A stretch of DNA of 64,000 bases from an uncultured Verrucomicrobiales bacterium. Its GTDB lineage: Bacteria; Verrucomicrobiota; Verrucomicrobiia; Verrucomicrobiales; Akkermansiaceae. The notes below the pieces were generated by a model, which was given only the letters and a program-made list of their open reading frames with translations, ran no database searches and was not told the origin of the DNA. This document shows positions 18,238-25,154 of this stretch, piece after piece. The position numbers and the translations under genes were made by a program. The stretch is taken from NCBI GenBank assembly GCA_949373085.1, contig CASICJ010000027.1:19961-83960 (forward strand). The letters are read 5' to 3'. Numbering within the stretch: position 1 is the first letter of the stretch; each line of letters starts with the position of its first letter.

Positions 18238-18762
18238 ATGAAACAAGCTAACGCATCTCCAGTCACGGGGCAGGAAGAACTTGGCCCTCCACAGCCTAAG
18301 TCGCCGCTCCGCAGAATTGTCCTCAAGGTATGCGTCATCATCCTCGCACTTGCCCTAGTTTTCGCCGGGACTCTCTTCCGGATCTATGGAGTTGATACAC
18401 ACCATGCGAGTAGAGGTAGTATTTGGTGGCCAGAGAGGGGCCGGGATTTGATCCCGCCCACTGCTAGCGACATCACGCTGCGGAGGGACTTACTCGATCA
18501 CTACGCCATCTACACAATATCGGAGAAAGACCTCAACGCTTTCCTCGACAAACGCTTCGCTCGCCCTGGGGAGGCGCTCGATTCTTTCAGCGAGAGATCG
18601 CCGGCGAACCCCAAGAATATTGGAAATGCAATCGGTCCGCTTGGATGGATGGTGACAAAAGATACGGTCGAGTATACCTACTACGCGAGCAACGGAGGTG
18701 GACACAATTACTATCACGATACGAAGACCGGAAGGACTTATCAGGACTCTGCCTACTGGTAG
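18238..18762 (+). CDS. Hypothetical membrane-anchored protein (island cassette 1)
   Basis: The 174-residue protein has a polar N-terminus, one transmembrane segment (IVLKVCVIILALALVFAGTLF, about residues 27-47) and an extracytoplasmic part with DLIPPTASDITLRRDLLDHYAIYTISEKDLNAFLDKRF. It ends in a Gly/Tyr-rich NGGGHNYYHDTKTGRTYQ. No family is recognised. It is followed after 22 nt by an attC-like palindrome, the arrangement expected of a single-gene cassette. The start ATG at 18238 is favoured because the membrane segment follows at normal distance. Confidence 0.6.
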   Translation: MKQANASPVTGQEELGPPQPKSPLRRIVLKVCVIILALALVFAGTLFRIYGVDTHHASRGSIWWPERGRDLIPPTASDITLRRDLLDHYAIYTISEKDLNAFLDKRFARPGEALDSFSERSPANPKNIGNAIGPLGWMVTKDTVEYTYYASNGGGHNYYHDTKTGRTYQDSAYW

Positions 18763-18784
18763 TATATTCCTTCCCCCAAAATCG

Positions 18785-18916
18785 GACACCGAACAAGCGG
18801 GTGGACCCCAACCGCCCTGCCCGCTGCGAGTCGAAATCGCCATGAACATTCAACCCTCAACCCCGATTTCAGAGCGCGCCCTCGGCAGGGCGTGACTGGA
18901 CTCAAACGTTCTACTG
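18785..18916 (+). repeat. attC-like palindromic repeat, copy 1
   Basis: A long imperfect palindrome between cassettes: GAAC (18791) and GTTC (18908) at the ends, CGCCCTGCC (18813-18821) pairing with GGCAGGGCG (18884-18892), and GAAATCG (18833-18839) pairing with CGATTTC (18864-18870). The centre, GCCATGAACATTCAACC and onward, is shared with the repeat at 20220 while the stems differ in sequence but keep pairing. This is how integron attC sites behave. Confidence 0.55.
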
Positions 18917-18919
18917 AAA

Positions 18920-19588
18920 ATGAGACCGTTTCTATTACTTGCCGCACCGTTATTCCTTGGCTTGTTCGCCGGGTGCGGTGAACCCCAGGCGGATCTCTCA
19001 ACACCCAAAATACATCAATCTGGAGGCATCAGCTTCGAATATCCAAAGAATTGGAGAATTACCGAAGATTCGGTCACGCCAGAGATTCACTATCTTTTTG
19101 TAGAGACCCCTGGCGATGCTCTTGTGATTCTGCAATCATATCCGACGGGTGAAGCTGATGATCTTACAGCATTCTCCAAGGAATTTTCAGAGAGCGCTAC
19201 GACTGAGGCGCCTATTGGCAAGATAGCGAAATCAACATTTTCGAACATTCCCGACGCAGGTGGCTATGGCTGGATCGTAGAAGATTTTGAGATTAATTTG
19301 CTAGGCGAATCTGTTCCACACCGACGCCTCTACGGATCCAAAGAGATTGGTGAGAGACTAGTTTTTCTGATCCTTCAGGCGGCAACCGAAGACTACTCAA
19401 AAGCAGAGGCTGGATTTCAGTTAATACGAGACACACTGCGAGACATCCCAAAGGCAGAACAAGGCGGCGCTGACCAACCCGCTACCGCCGTAGAGTCGAA
19501 GCCAGAGGGTAGTGAGCATCCTAAACCCGAGTCGGAGGTGCTCCCCAAGCAGCGGGTGGCAGGCCTAGACGTTGTGCTAAGAAAATGA
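18920..19588 (+). CDS. Hypothetical lipoprotein (island cassette 2, gene a)
   Basis: The 222-residue protein has a lipoprotein signal with lipobox LFAGC near residue 19 and a folded domain starting GGISFEYPKNWRITEDS...YLFVETPGDALVILQSYP. That opening resembles PsbP/DUF1795-like domains used by small exported proteins. A low-complexity tail rich in Glu, Pro and Ser follows. It starts directly after attC-like copy 1, and its stop overlaps the ATG of the next gene (ATGA), so the two form one translational unit. Function unknown. Confidence 0.65.
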   Translation: MRPFLLLAAPLFLGLFAGCGEPQADLSTPKIHQSGGISFEYPKNWRITEDSVTPEIHYLFVETPGDALVILQSYPTGEADDLTAFSKEFSESATTEAPIGKIAKSTFSNIPDAGGYGWIVEDFEINLLGESVPHRRLYGSKEIGERLVFLILQAATEDYSKAEAGFQLIRDTLRDIPKAEQGGADQPATAVESKPEGSEHPKPESEVLPKQRVAGLDVVLRK

Positions 19589-20220
19589 AGCGATTCCTCC
19601 GCTCACGAATCTTCAAGGTGCTCGCCTGCATCGGCATCATCGGGTTGATTGTTGCGGGCGGGATTGTGGAGCCACGAAGTTCCATTGGGCATGTCGTCTT
19701 CCATTCAGCGTATGCATTCCCTCCGACGCGGCCTGCCGTTTTGCGGTTTTACACGTGGAGCCTCAAAGAGTTCGAAGGCGGCTTCCTGCCTCCTAGCATC
19801 GACGAGTTTCTGATTAATCGTCTAGCGTATTGCGAAGGTAAGCCCGAGGAGACGGCCATCATCGATTTTCAGATCCGACAGGGTTCAGGTCGTTGGGGCG
19901 ATTCTGCCTCGAAGTCACACGAAACCTACCAGAAGCAAATGATAACAAGCATCATGAACCGACTAGATGAGATGAGCGATCAGGATGCTGTGAGCGCTAT
20001 GGTCTTCGTCGAGTCGTTGAGACGCGAGAATACCCTCGGGAAGGGAGGATTCACCGGGATGTGGACTTACTCAGATACCACCTTTGCTCTCAATCGTCCT
20101 GCGTTTGATTCAGCGAAGGAGAGCTTTCGGAAGTGGTGGGGCGATGGAAGTAACTGGCCTAGCATCCGCGCTAATGATCCGCTTGCAGGCACTGAACTCG
20201 CAATCCACTCTGGCCCGTAG
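19585..20220 (+). CDS. Hypothetical membrane-anchored protein (island cassette 2, gene b)
   Basis: The 211-residue protein begins with basic residues and one transmembrane segment (FKVLACIGIIGLIVAGGIV). The remainder has no recognised motif, though PSIDEFLINRLAYCEGKPEETAIIDFQIRQGSGRWG suggests a helical extracytoplasmic domain. It overlaps the preceding lipoprotein gene by 4 nt. Its TAG stop abuts attC-like copy 2, so the repeat begins at the last base of the gene. Function unknown. Confidence 0.6.
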   Translation: MKRFLRSRIFKVLACIGIIGLIVAGGIVEPRSSIGHVVFHSAYAFPPTRPAVLRFYTWSLKEFEGGFLPPSIDEFLINRLAYCEGKPEETAIIDFQIRQGSGRWGDSASKSHETYQKQMITSIMNRLDEMSDQDAVSAMVFVESLRRENTLGKGGFTGMWTYSDTTFALNRPAFDSAKESFRKWWGDGSNWPSIRANDPLAGTELAIHSGP

Positions 20221-20356
20221 AACAACCAAGCACAACAAGGCGTCGCTCTCAACACCTGCCCCGCCGCGAGTTCAACCAGCCATGACCATTCAACCTTCAA
20301 CCCACAGTCGAAGCCGCGCTCTCGGACAGGTGTGAGAGGACTTCGACGTTCTCTGA
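20220..20356 (+). repeat. attC-like palindromic repeat, copy 2
   Basis: GAAC (20220) and GTTC (20348) bound the element. CTCTCAACACCTG (20246-20258) pairs with CAGGTGTGAGAG (20327-20338) leaving one extrahelical base, and CGTCG pairs with CGACG outside it. The central GCCATGACCATTCAACC matches copy 1. The spacing of cassette end, palindrome and next start is the same as in copy 1. Confidence 0.55.
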
Positions 20357-20370
20357 AACAATCTTACAAG

Positions 20371-20625
20371 ATGCCGCTCATCATGAATTCCACGCCTTTA
20401 ATTTTGATTTTTGGGATGATTTCCATCCTCTCTCTGGGTAATGTCGGTGCGGAACAATGCGGTCTATTTACCTACGACGAGGTGGATGGGACGGTGAAAT
20501 CACAGGTTTCCCCAAGGACTTGGAGATCCATGTCGATATTCCTGCGTAAATCGATGGCAAGTCGGAAGTTGCCATCACAAGTATGATGAGGAGTCGAATC
20601 ACTTAGTTGACGGCATAGTGCCAAC
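20371..20625 (+). pseudogene. LRR_5/BspA-like leucine-rich repeat protein, broken (island cassette 3)
   Basis: Starting at MPLIMNSTPLILIFGMISIL (signal peptide) the frame reads AEQCGLFTYDEVDGTV. After a one-base shift it continues EITGFPKDLEIHVDIPA, TAA, IDGKSEVAITS. That is the standard start of verrucomicrobial BspA-type leucine-rich repeat proteins (ITGxP..xxxIPxxIDGKPVxxI). One frameshift and one stop (TAA where Glu is usual) kill the gene, and nothing LRR-like continues beyond about 20625. It follows attC-like copy 2 in the position of a third cassette. Confidence 0.65.
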
Positions 20626-21060
20626 AACAGATCCATCACCTGTGAGAACTGGATTTATGGCGATACCGCCTTTAAACCAATCTTCCCATCCATCTTCTGT
20701 TAACTTTCTGAAATAGGGTGACGTTCCAGCTTCTTGAAAATCTGGGATAAAGACACCAAACTTACCATCTGCCGTCTTAGTGGTCTTTTCATCCCCACTA
20801 ATTTTCACAACAACCGTTCCTGAAAGTCCATCTACAACATCCCTACCTTCTTCCTTAAATTCTGATTGAAGCCCCGATGGATAAGTTTCAGTCCAATTTC
20901 CATCCTCAGCTCTTTCCCACAACCTGTAGCCTGGTTCGACTGAATGGTTTGGAATATCAAACCAAAATTTAGTTAGGGCCTTATCGGGGATACTTTTCCC
21001 AGAAAAGACGCATGAGGAAAAAAGAAAGAGGGAGATCAAGGTAGCGACTGTTATCTTCAT
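20599..21060 (-). CDS. Hypothetical lipoprotein
   Basis: The 153-residue protein has a short lipoprotein signal ending in lipobox FLFSSC and a mature part containing LWERAEDGNWTETYPSGLQSEFKEEG and SGTVVVKISGDEKTTKTADGKFGVFIPDF, suggesting a beta-rich fold. No family is recognised. It is the only gene in this part of the island on the minus strand, with its 3' end overlapping the LRR remnant. Its cassette membership is unclear. Confidence 0.6.
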   Translation of the reverse strand: MKITVATLISLFLFSSCVFSGKSIPDKALTKFWFDIPNHSVEPGYRLWERAEDGNWTETYPSGLQSEFKEEGRDVVDGLSGTVVVKISGDEKTTKTADGKFGVFIPDFQEAGTSPYFRKLTEDGWEDWFKGGIAINPVLTGDGSVVGTMPSTK

Positions 21061-21247
21061 AATATTTATTTTTGTTAGATACCTTAACTCAAGAAACCCC
21101 GAGGAACAGCTTCGGTGTTGCCAGTTAAAGTTTTATAATGCCTATCGAACAATACTGCTCGATGAGACATGCGTGAAAGATGCAATTTTTGTGTCATGAA
21201 AAATGAAGCGTTTTTTTTGTTTGCCCAACTTGCTACCGTGAAAGGGA

Positions 21248-21532
21248 ATGAGCGAAGAGATCGGACAGGTTCAAAACTGCCACACCCCTCCCCCTGGTGC
21301 TCCTAGCTGGGCCAAGCTTTCGTTTCAGTGTGAGATGCAGTGGCATCAATTAGAAGAAACCCCTAACCCAGCAGAACGTCACTGCTCAAAGTGCCATGAA
21401 AATGTTCACCTAGTGACTAATAAGAAAGAGTTTGAATCTGCTTCGAAGCTTAAACACTGCGTTTCCATCCAATCCAAAGAATTTGAAATTCCTGCCTATA
21501 CGTTCCAGGAGCGCCCTAGAACGCTACTATAA
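21248..21532 (+). CDS. Small putative zinc-binding protein, possibly truncated
   Basis: The 94-residue ORF carries WHQLEETPNPAERHCSKCHENVHLV and later KHCVSI, a CxxC plus Cys arrangement found in small verrucomicrobial proteins that presumably bind zinc. Its last codons (FQERPRTLL) lie inside the island-end repeat copy at 21506, so the original C-terminus may have been replaced by recombination. The ATG at 21248 is preceded by GAAAGGGA. Confidence 0.5.
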   Translation: MSEEIGQVQNCHTPPPGAPSWAKLSFQCEMQWHQLEETPNPAERHCSKCHENVHLVTNKKEFESASKLKHCVSIQSKEFEIPAYTFQERPRTLL

Positions 21533-21640
21533 GGGTTTCAGAGCCTAAAACAGCCGAAAAATGGACATAAAAGGTCATATCTGACATCTGAGGTTGGCCT
21601 TTTGGATTTCTCAAAGAGCACCTTTTACTGCCTAGAGCTC
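21506..21640 (+). repeat. Internal copy of island-end repeat
   Basis: It shares the exact 22-bp CTAGAACGCTACTATAAGGGTT (21516-21537) with the left end, then one AGGTTGGCCTT (21591-21601) followed by TTT..ATTTCTCA-like sequence homologous to 17942-17965. It marks the probable old border between two nested or tandem elements. Confidence 0.7.
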
Positions 21641-21990
21641 CGCTTTGATTCCCCAGCGTATCCTCGCCCAACAATTTCTAGACGCGATCAAACACTCAAA
21701 TCTAGCCACAGAAGCCTACCTTGGCTAGCTGAGCAAGACGGCTTAGAAAAATCCTTTGTTCCACCTGTCAGCACCTTAAAGATCTAATCGCCCGGGAGAA
21801 ATGGATCAACTGGATTATCCGGCTTGGAGTAAAGACGCTCCTCCGAGCAGGCGGGTCCTTCCTCGAATCCCGAACACTGATTTGAATCTCCTCTCCTTTA
21901 GGGATTTAGAGATCGTTCTCTGAGTAATTTGCGATTCCGTCGGATTGACCTCGTTCAGAATAGCAAAACTCTAAGATGATTATCCTAGAC
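21641..21990. other. Non-coding part of the island with gene traces
   Basis: No intact gene. A plus-strand stretch reads PQRILAQQFLDAIKHSNLATEAYLG then stop, and a second frame DGLEKSFVPPVSTLKI. These look like a degraded protein gene that I cannot identify. Confidence 0.3.
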
Positions 21991-22194
21991 TCAATCAGGG
22001 TCGTCTTCTTTTAACAATTTATCAACCCTTGCCAAATATTCCCGCACCGCCTCACGAAACACAAATGACGAGCTTTCTCCACGGCGCTTTGCTTCTTCAT
22101 GGATCCTTTGGCCTAGTTTGACATCTGTTCTAATATTGAAGGCACAAGAGGTCTTCTGATTGTCGTCATCCCCATGCACGCTCTGCAAAACCAT
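21991..22194 (-). CDS. Ribbon-helix-helix (CopG/Arc-like) DNA-binding protein
   Basis: The 67-residue protein contains CAFNIRTDVKLGQRIHEEAKRRGESSSFVFREAVREYLARV: a beta strand (FNIRTD) followed by two helices around GESSS, the ribbon-helix-helix fold of CopG/Arc/MetJ repressors and many antitoxins. No toxin gene sits immediately downstream in an operon. The AT-rich 250 nt upstream hold two TGTAA/TTACA-type palindromes that could be its operators, shared with the divergent Ig-protein gene. Whether it is an antitoxin or a plain regulator is open. Confidence 0.7.
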   Translation of the reverse strand: MVLQSVHGDDDNQKTSCAFNIRTDVKLGQRIHEEAKRRGESSSFVFREAVREYLARVDKLLKEDDPD

Positions 22195-22246
22195 GTTGTT
22201 TTTTTATAGACCACCAAAAAAAAAAGCAACAGGCTTGTGAACTTTT

Positions 22247-22301
22247 TGTAAGGTTTTTACATTTTTGCGATTTATCTGCACATTTGTAAACAGTTTCTAC
22301 A
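22247..22301. promoter_or_regulatory. Candidate operator palindromes between divergent genes
   Basis: TGTAAGGTTTTTACA (22247-22261, perfect 5-bp arms) and TGTAAACAGTTTCTACA (22285-22301) have similar arms, with another TGTAAAC at 22370. They lie between the RHH gene and the divergent Ig-protein gene in an AT-rich stretch, a good place for autoregulation. Confidence 0.4.
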
Positions 22302-22450
22302 CAATATCTTATAACGGGTGTCCAATATTTTACTTTCGTTTAGATAGAAGAACGCTACGCTCAAACTGATGTAAACTTTTAGAAATCTTTGTAGCTTTTT
22401 TGCAAATCTTTACTTTGTTATTATTTTCTCTAAAAACCACTTGTCGAATC

Positions 22451-23551
22451 ATGAACAGAATATCCTTTATCGTCGCTTTACTTTTGGCTCAGAGCTCTGG
22501 ATTTACAGTCTGGTTCAACAATATCAACCAGGCAGATTCGACAGCCGTTCCAATTCTTGACAACACTGGAACGTCGATCGAGGGCGGCTTTGGTTATGTT
22601 GCAGCAGGCACTTTTTCCACTCCCCCCAGTCAAATTACCAACTTTGATGAATTTCAGATTTTTGGCGAAGGACAAAGCTCGTTTAACGGAGTTGCTTCTG
22701 GGTTTTTTGATCTAGGACGTTCGGCTCCTATACCAGAAGGGACAACAAGCTCCCCGGTTGGTGAGAGAATTTATGTCGTGATTGGAGACGGAAATTCTCT
22801 TTCCACTTCGACAGATTTTGCGGTCTTTGACTCCGGCTTCACTTTTGGGACCGAGAATTTGCTTGGGCTCGGAGCAGTTGACGTGAACATAACTAGCAAC
22901 TTTTTAACAGAGGATAAACTGATTGTCGGCGATCTCTTAACCAATGTGGACACCGGGCTTGGCGTAACTTTTGACAAAGGTATCCAACTCACGACTGTGC
23001 AACAGCCTCTTGCTCCCGTTCTTAGCCCTGATCTCAAGGATTTTTATCAGTCCGAAAGAGGAGAAACTCTCAGCGTTGACGCAACCCCGCTAGATGGTTT
23101 CCCTTCCACTTTTACTTATCAATGGAGTTACAACGGTGTTGACTATCCTTCCAGCCTAGGCGGGAGAAGGCCAATAATAAACTTTAGCGGAAACACCTTA
23201 GAGAACGGCAAATGGAAAATTATCGTCACGAATGATGCGGGCTCCACTGATCACACATTCGATTACCGAGTTTACATCCCGGAACCAGTCCCACCTACCA
23301 TTAGAATCGGAAACTATTATGAGACTTCGCTGGATCAGCCTGTCTCTATCGACGCCACCCCTATTGCCGGATACCCAATTGATTTTGAATATCAGTGGTA
23401 CTTGAACGGAAGCGCGATTGCGGCCGATCAAGGTGGCCAAGAACGTATCTTGATGATTGCCCGGAAGACTCTTAGCCGACTGTTTGCGGTGGTGGGTGAG
23501 ACACTCTCATTGACCCTCTCGCCACCAATCGAGGCACTGATTGCCATTTAA
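22451..23551 (+). CDS. Secreted protein with Ig-like repeats, 3' end disrupted
   Basis: I start at MNRISFIVALLLAQSSGF (22451), a proper signal peptide, instead of the tracked 22400. The first half (about 20-190) is a beta-rich domain (VWFNNINQADSTAVPILDNTG) of a type frequent in verrucomicrobial exported proteins. Two Ig-like modules follow: LSVDATPLDGFPSTFTYQWSYNG and VSIDATPIAGYPIDFEYQWYLNG. The second breaks off after AADQGG, where the sequence turns into antisense of the integrase remnant; the last 35 residues are therefore not native. The gene probably lost several C-terminal modules. Confidence 0.6.
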   Translation: MNRISFIVALLLAQSSGFTVWFNNINQADSTAVPILDNTGTSIEGGFGYVAAGTFSTPPSQITNFDEFQIFGEGQSSFNGVASGFFDLGRSAPIPEGTTSSPVGERIYVVIGDGNSLSTSTDFAVFDSGFTFGTENLLGLGAVDVNITSNFLTEDKLIVGDLLTNVDTGLGVTFDKGIQLTTVQQPLAPVLSPDLKDFYQSERGETLSVDATPLDGFPSTFTYQWSYNGVDYPSSLGGRRPIINFSGNTLENGKWKIIVTNDAGSTDHTFDYRVYIPEPVPPTIRIGNYYETSLDQPVSIDATPIAGYPIDFEYQWYLNGSAIAADQGGQERILMIARKTLSRLFAVVGETLSLTLSPPIEALIAI

Positions 23552-23887
23552 GCGAGCGAAGAGGACCGACATCACCGGAGCCTTCGCCAGGGCTTTGACA
23601 TAGTTCGCGGTGTCCTGTTTTGTCCTGGGCTTCAGATTAGGACGCTTTAGCTCGAGGCGGAGCCACTCCTGTGCCCAATCGCCCAGGGTCAGGATTTTCC
23701 CCTCATAATCTCCCTGGTATCGAAGCCTCCCAGATTGCAAACGGCGGAAGAGTCGCGACTTTGCCACCGACATCGATTTCGTCTCGAGAGGGCCCTGTCT
23801 GACCGATCCGTTTATTTTGGCTTTCCAATAGTAATTCCCGTACGTAGAAACAAACAAGTTCGTGATACCCGTCGATTTCAATCCCAT
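23443..23887 (-). pseudogene. int: Tyrosine integrase remnant (N-terminal part, frameshifted)
   Basis: From MGLKSTGITNLFVSTYGNYY the frame shows an arm-binding-like start and the SAM-like core-binding domain (LTLGDWAQEWLRLE, KPRTKQDTANYVKALA). It breaks at WWREG, and a one-base shift restores ERVNESVSPTTANSRLRVFRAIIKI, a normal continuation. It then stops at about 23443 where the Ig gene begins. The catalytic domain with the R-K-HxxR-H-Y residues is absent. Position beside the tRNA-Arg end and orientation fit the integrase of the island. Confidence 0.75.
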
Positions 23888-23906
23888 GCCAACCAATAAT
23901 CCAACC

Positions 23907-23961
23907 AAGGCCAACCTGGCGAGGTCTTTTGGAGCTAAGGTTGGCCTTACAGGTTGGCCTT
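23907..23961. repeat. Right cluster of AGGTTGGCCTT arm-type sites
   Basis: AGGTTGGCCTT lies at 23938-23948 and 23951-23961 with an inverted copy at 23907-23917. The 13-nt start-to-start spacing of the direct pair equals that of the pair at 17918/17931. Confidence 0.65.
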
Positions 23962-24023
23962 GGGTTTTTGAGATTTCTGGGAATGATCGACAACTCACTA
24001 CAAATCAACACTTTAAGTAATAA

Positions 24024-24100
24024 GCGCCCATAGCTCAACCGGATAGAGCATCGCACTTCTAATGCGGGGGTTGCAGGTTCGAGTCCTGCTGGGCGTGCCA
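24024..24100 (+). tRNA. tRNA-Arg (anticodon TCT)
   Basis: Complete cloverleaf: acceptor GCGCCCA/TGGGCGT (one G-U), D-arm TAGCTCAACCGGATAGAGCA, anticodon arm TCGCA-CTTCTAA-TGCGG, T-arm with GGTTCGAGTCC, encoded CCA. Its 5' 41 nt are contributed by the island end (attR) and its 3' part is native; upstream flank is now island DNA. Confidence 0.97.
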
Positions 24101-24112
24101 CTCTTTTCTTCC

Positions 24113-24685
24113 ATGTTTATTGTCTTTGAGGGAATCGACGGAACCGGCAAGTCCACCCAGGTCAAGCTGCTCGCCGAGGCATTCAGGGCGAAAGGGAGAG
24201 AAGTTATAGTCTCAAAGGAACCAACCGATGGCCCACACGGAACCCGCCTCCGGCAATCCGCAGAAACTGGGCGCCTCTCCGCTCAAGAAGAGCTCGATCT
24301 TTTCCACCTCGACCGCCGAGAGCACGTCGAAACTCTGATCAATCCCGCCTTGGCGCGAGGCGCTGTGGTCATTCTCGACCGCTACTATTTTTCAACAATG
24401 GCTTACCAAGGCATTCGCGGTTTCGATCCAAGAGACATTCGCAAAATTAACGAAAAATTTGCGCCACCTCCTGACCTTGTCTTTATTCTTGAGCTCAATC
24501 TTGATACCGCTCTTTCCCGAATTGGCATCAGAGATGGTCAGGCGAATGAATTCGAACAACGTGATGCTCTGCAAAAATGCCACGATGTCTTCGCCTCGCT
24601 ACAAGACGAATTCGTTCGCCGCATTGATGCCGGACGATCTCCAGCCGAAGTTCACGAGGAAATTTCACACTATCTCGACCTTTGA
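24113..24685 (+). CDS. tmk: Thymidylate kinase
   Basis: Phosphorylates dTMP to dTDP. The 190-residue protein from ATG 24113 has P-loop FEGIDGTGKST at the very N-terminus as expected, SKEPTDGPHGTRLR (DR-like substrate loop), and LDRYYFSTMAYQG with the DRY motif. I reject the tracked start at 24062 because it translates the tRNA. The gene begins 12 nt after the tRNA-Arg CCA end and leads a run of plus-strand genes. Confidence 0.95.
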   Translation: MFIVFEGIDGTGKSTQVKLLAEAFRAKGREVIVSKEPTDGPHGTRLRQSAETGRLSAQEELDLFHLDRREHVETLINPALARGAVVILDRYYFSTMAYQGIRGFDPRDIRKINEKFAPPPDLVFILELNLDTALSRIGIRDGQANEFEQRDALQKCHDVFASLQDEFVRRIDAGRSPAEVHEEISHYLDL

Positions 24686-24738
24686 TTGCAGAGGAATCTC
24701 TTGTCATTATAAGCGAATAGGGCGAAGATTCTTAAATC

Positions 24739-25146
24739 ATGACTGATGCATTTGCAGACACCCCTGATGCTGGTTCGGCTGCCGACGATCTCCGCGCCGC
24801 CGCCGAGGGCAAAACCCCCGAACATAAGCCATCTAAAACCGAGCAAAACGCCATTGCCCTTAAACAGGCTGCTGCACAGAAAGCAGCCCAATTCCGTGAA
24901 CTAGCTGGAGACAAAGCCAAAGACCTCAAATCGGTAGCGAGCGATAAAATCGAAGAAATTCGTGAAGGAGCCGGTGAAACTGCCGCTCAACTCAGGGGAG
25001 CGGCGACCGATCAGTGGGAAGATACCCGCGAAAAGGCACGCGAACTTCACATCACCATGGAAGATTATGTTCGGGAAAACCCAACCAAAGCAGTTCTGGC
25101 CGCAGCAGGAGCAGGATTTGTTCTCGGGCTCCTGATCCGCCGCTAA
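24739..25146 (+). CDS. DUF883 (YqjD/ElaB-like) membrane-anchored protein
   Basis: The 135-residue protein is Ala/Glu/Lys-rich and helical (KAAQFRELAGDKAKDLKSVASDKIEEIREGAGETAAQL). It ends in the family signature MEDYVRENPTKAVLAAAGAGFVLGLLIRR, a C-terminal transmembrane anchor. In E. coli YqjD associates with ribosomes and membranes. The next two genes encode YqjE-like and a third small membrane protein, the same order as enterobacterial yqjD-yqjE-yqjK. Confidence 0.85.
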   Translation: MTDAFADTPDAGSAADDLRAAAEGKTPEHKPSKTEQNAIALKQAAAQKAAQFRELAGDKAKDLKSVASDKIEEIREGAGETAAQLRGAATDQWEDTREKARELHITMEDYVRENPTKAVLAAAGAGFVLGLLIRR

Positions 25147-25154
25147 AGGAAAAT

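Larger units (their letters stand above)
17775..24064 (+). mobile_element. Decayed integrative island in tRNA-Arg(TCT), bounded by a 43-bp direct repeat
   Basis: AAGCGCCCATAGCTCAACCG... is repeated exactly for 43 bp at 17775-17817 and 24022-24064. The left copy is only the 5' part of tRNA-Arg; the right copy is the 5' part of the complete tRNA. A broken tyrosine integrase lies just inside the right end, reading away from the tRNA. The 11-bp motif AGGTTGGCCTT occurs twice near the left end, once in the middle and three times (one inverted) near the right end, as expected of integrase arm sites. Cargo is hypothetical lipoproteins, attC-like palindromes, an RHH regulator and an Ig-like protein. 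An internal copy of the left-end sequence (21506-21620) suggests two stacked elements. Missing integrase catalytic residues imply it is immobile. Confidence 0.75.

Noticed and set aside
18490-19004. Minus-strand ORFs opposite the island cassette genes
   Set aside because: The plus-strand frames have signal peptides, lipobox and coupled stops; the minus frames have none.
23703-24101. Minus-strand 132-codon ORF starting MARPAGLEPATPALEVRCSIRLSYGR
   Set aside because: Its start is the antisense translation of tRNA-Arg, a well-known annotation artefact; the rest is integrase sequence in the wrong frame.
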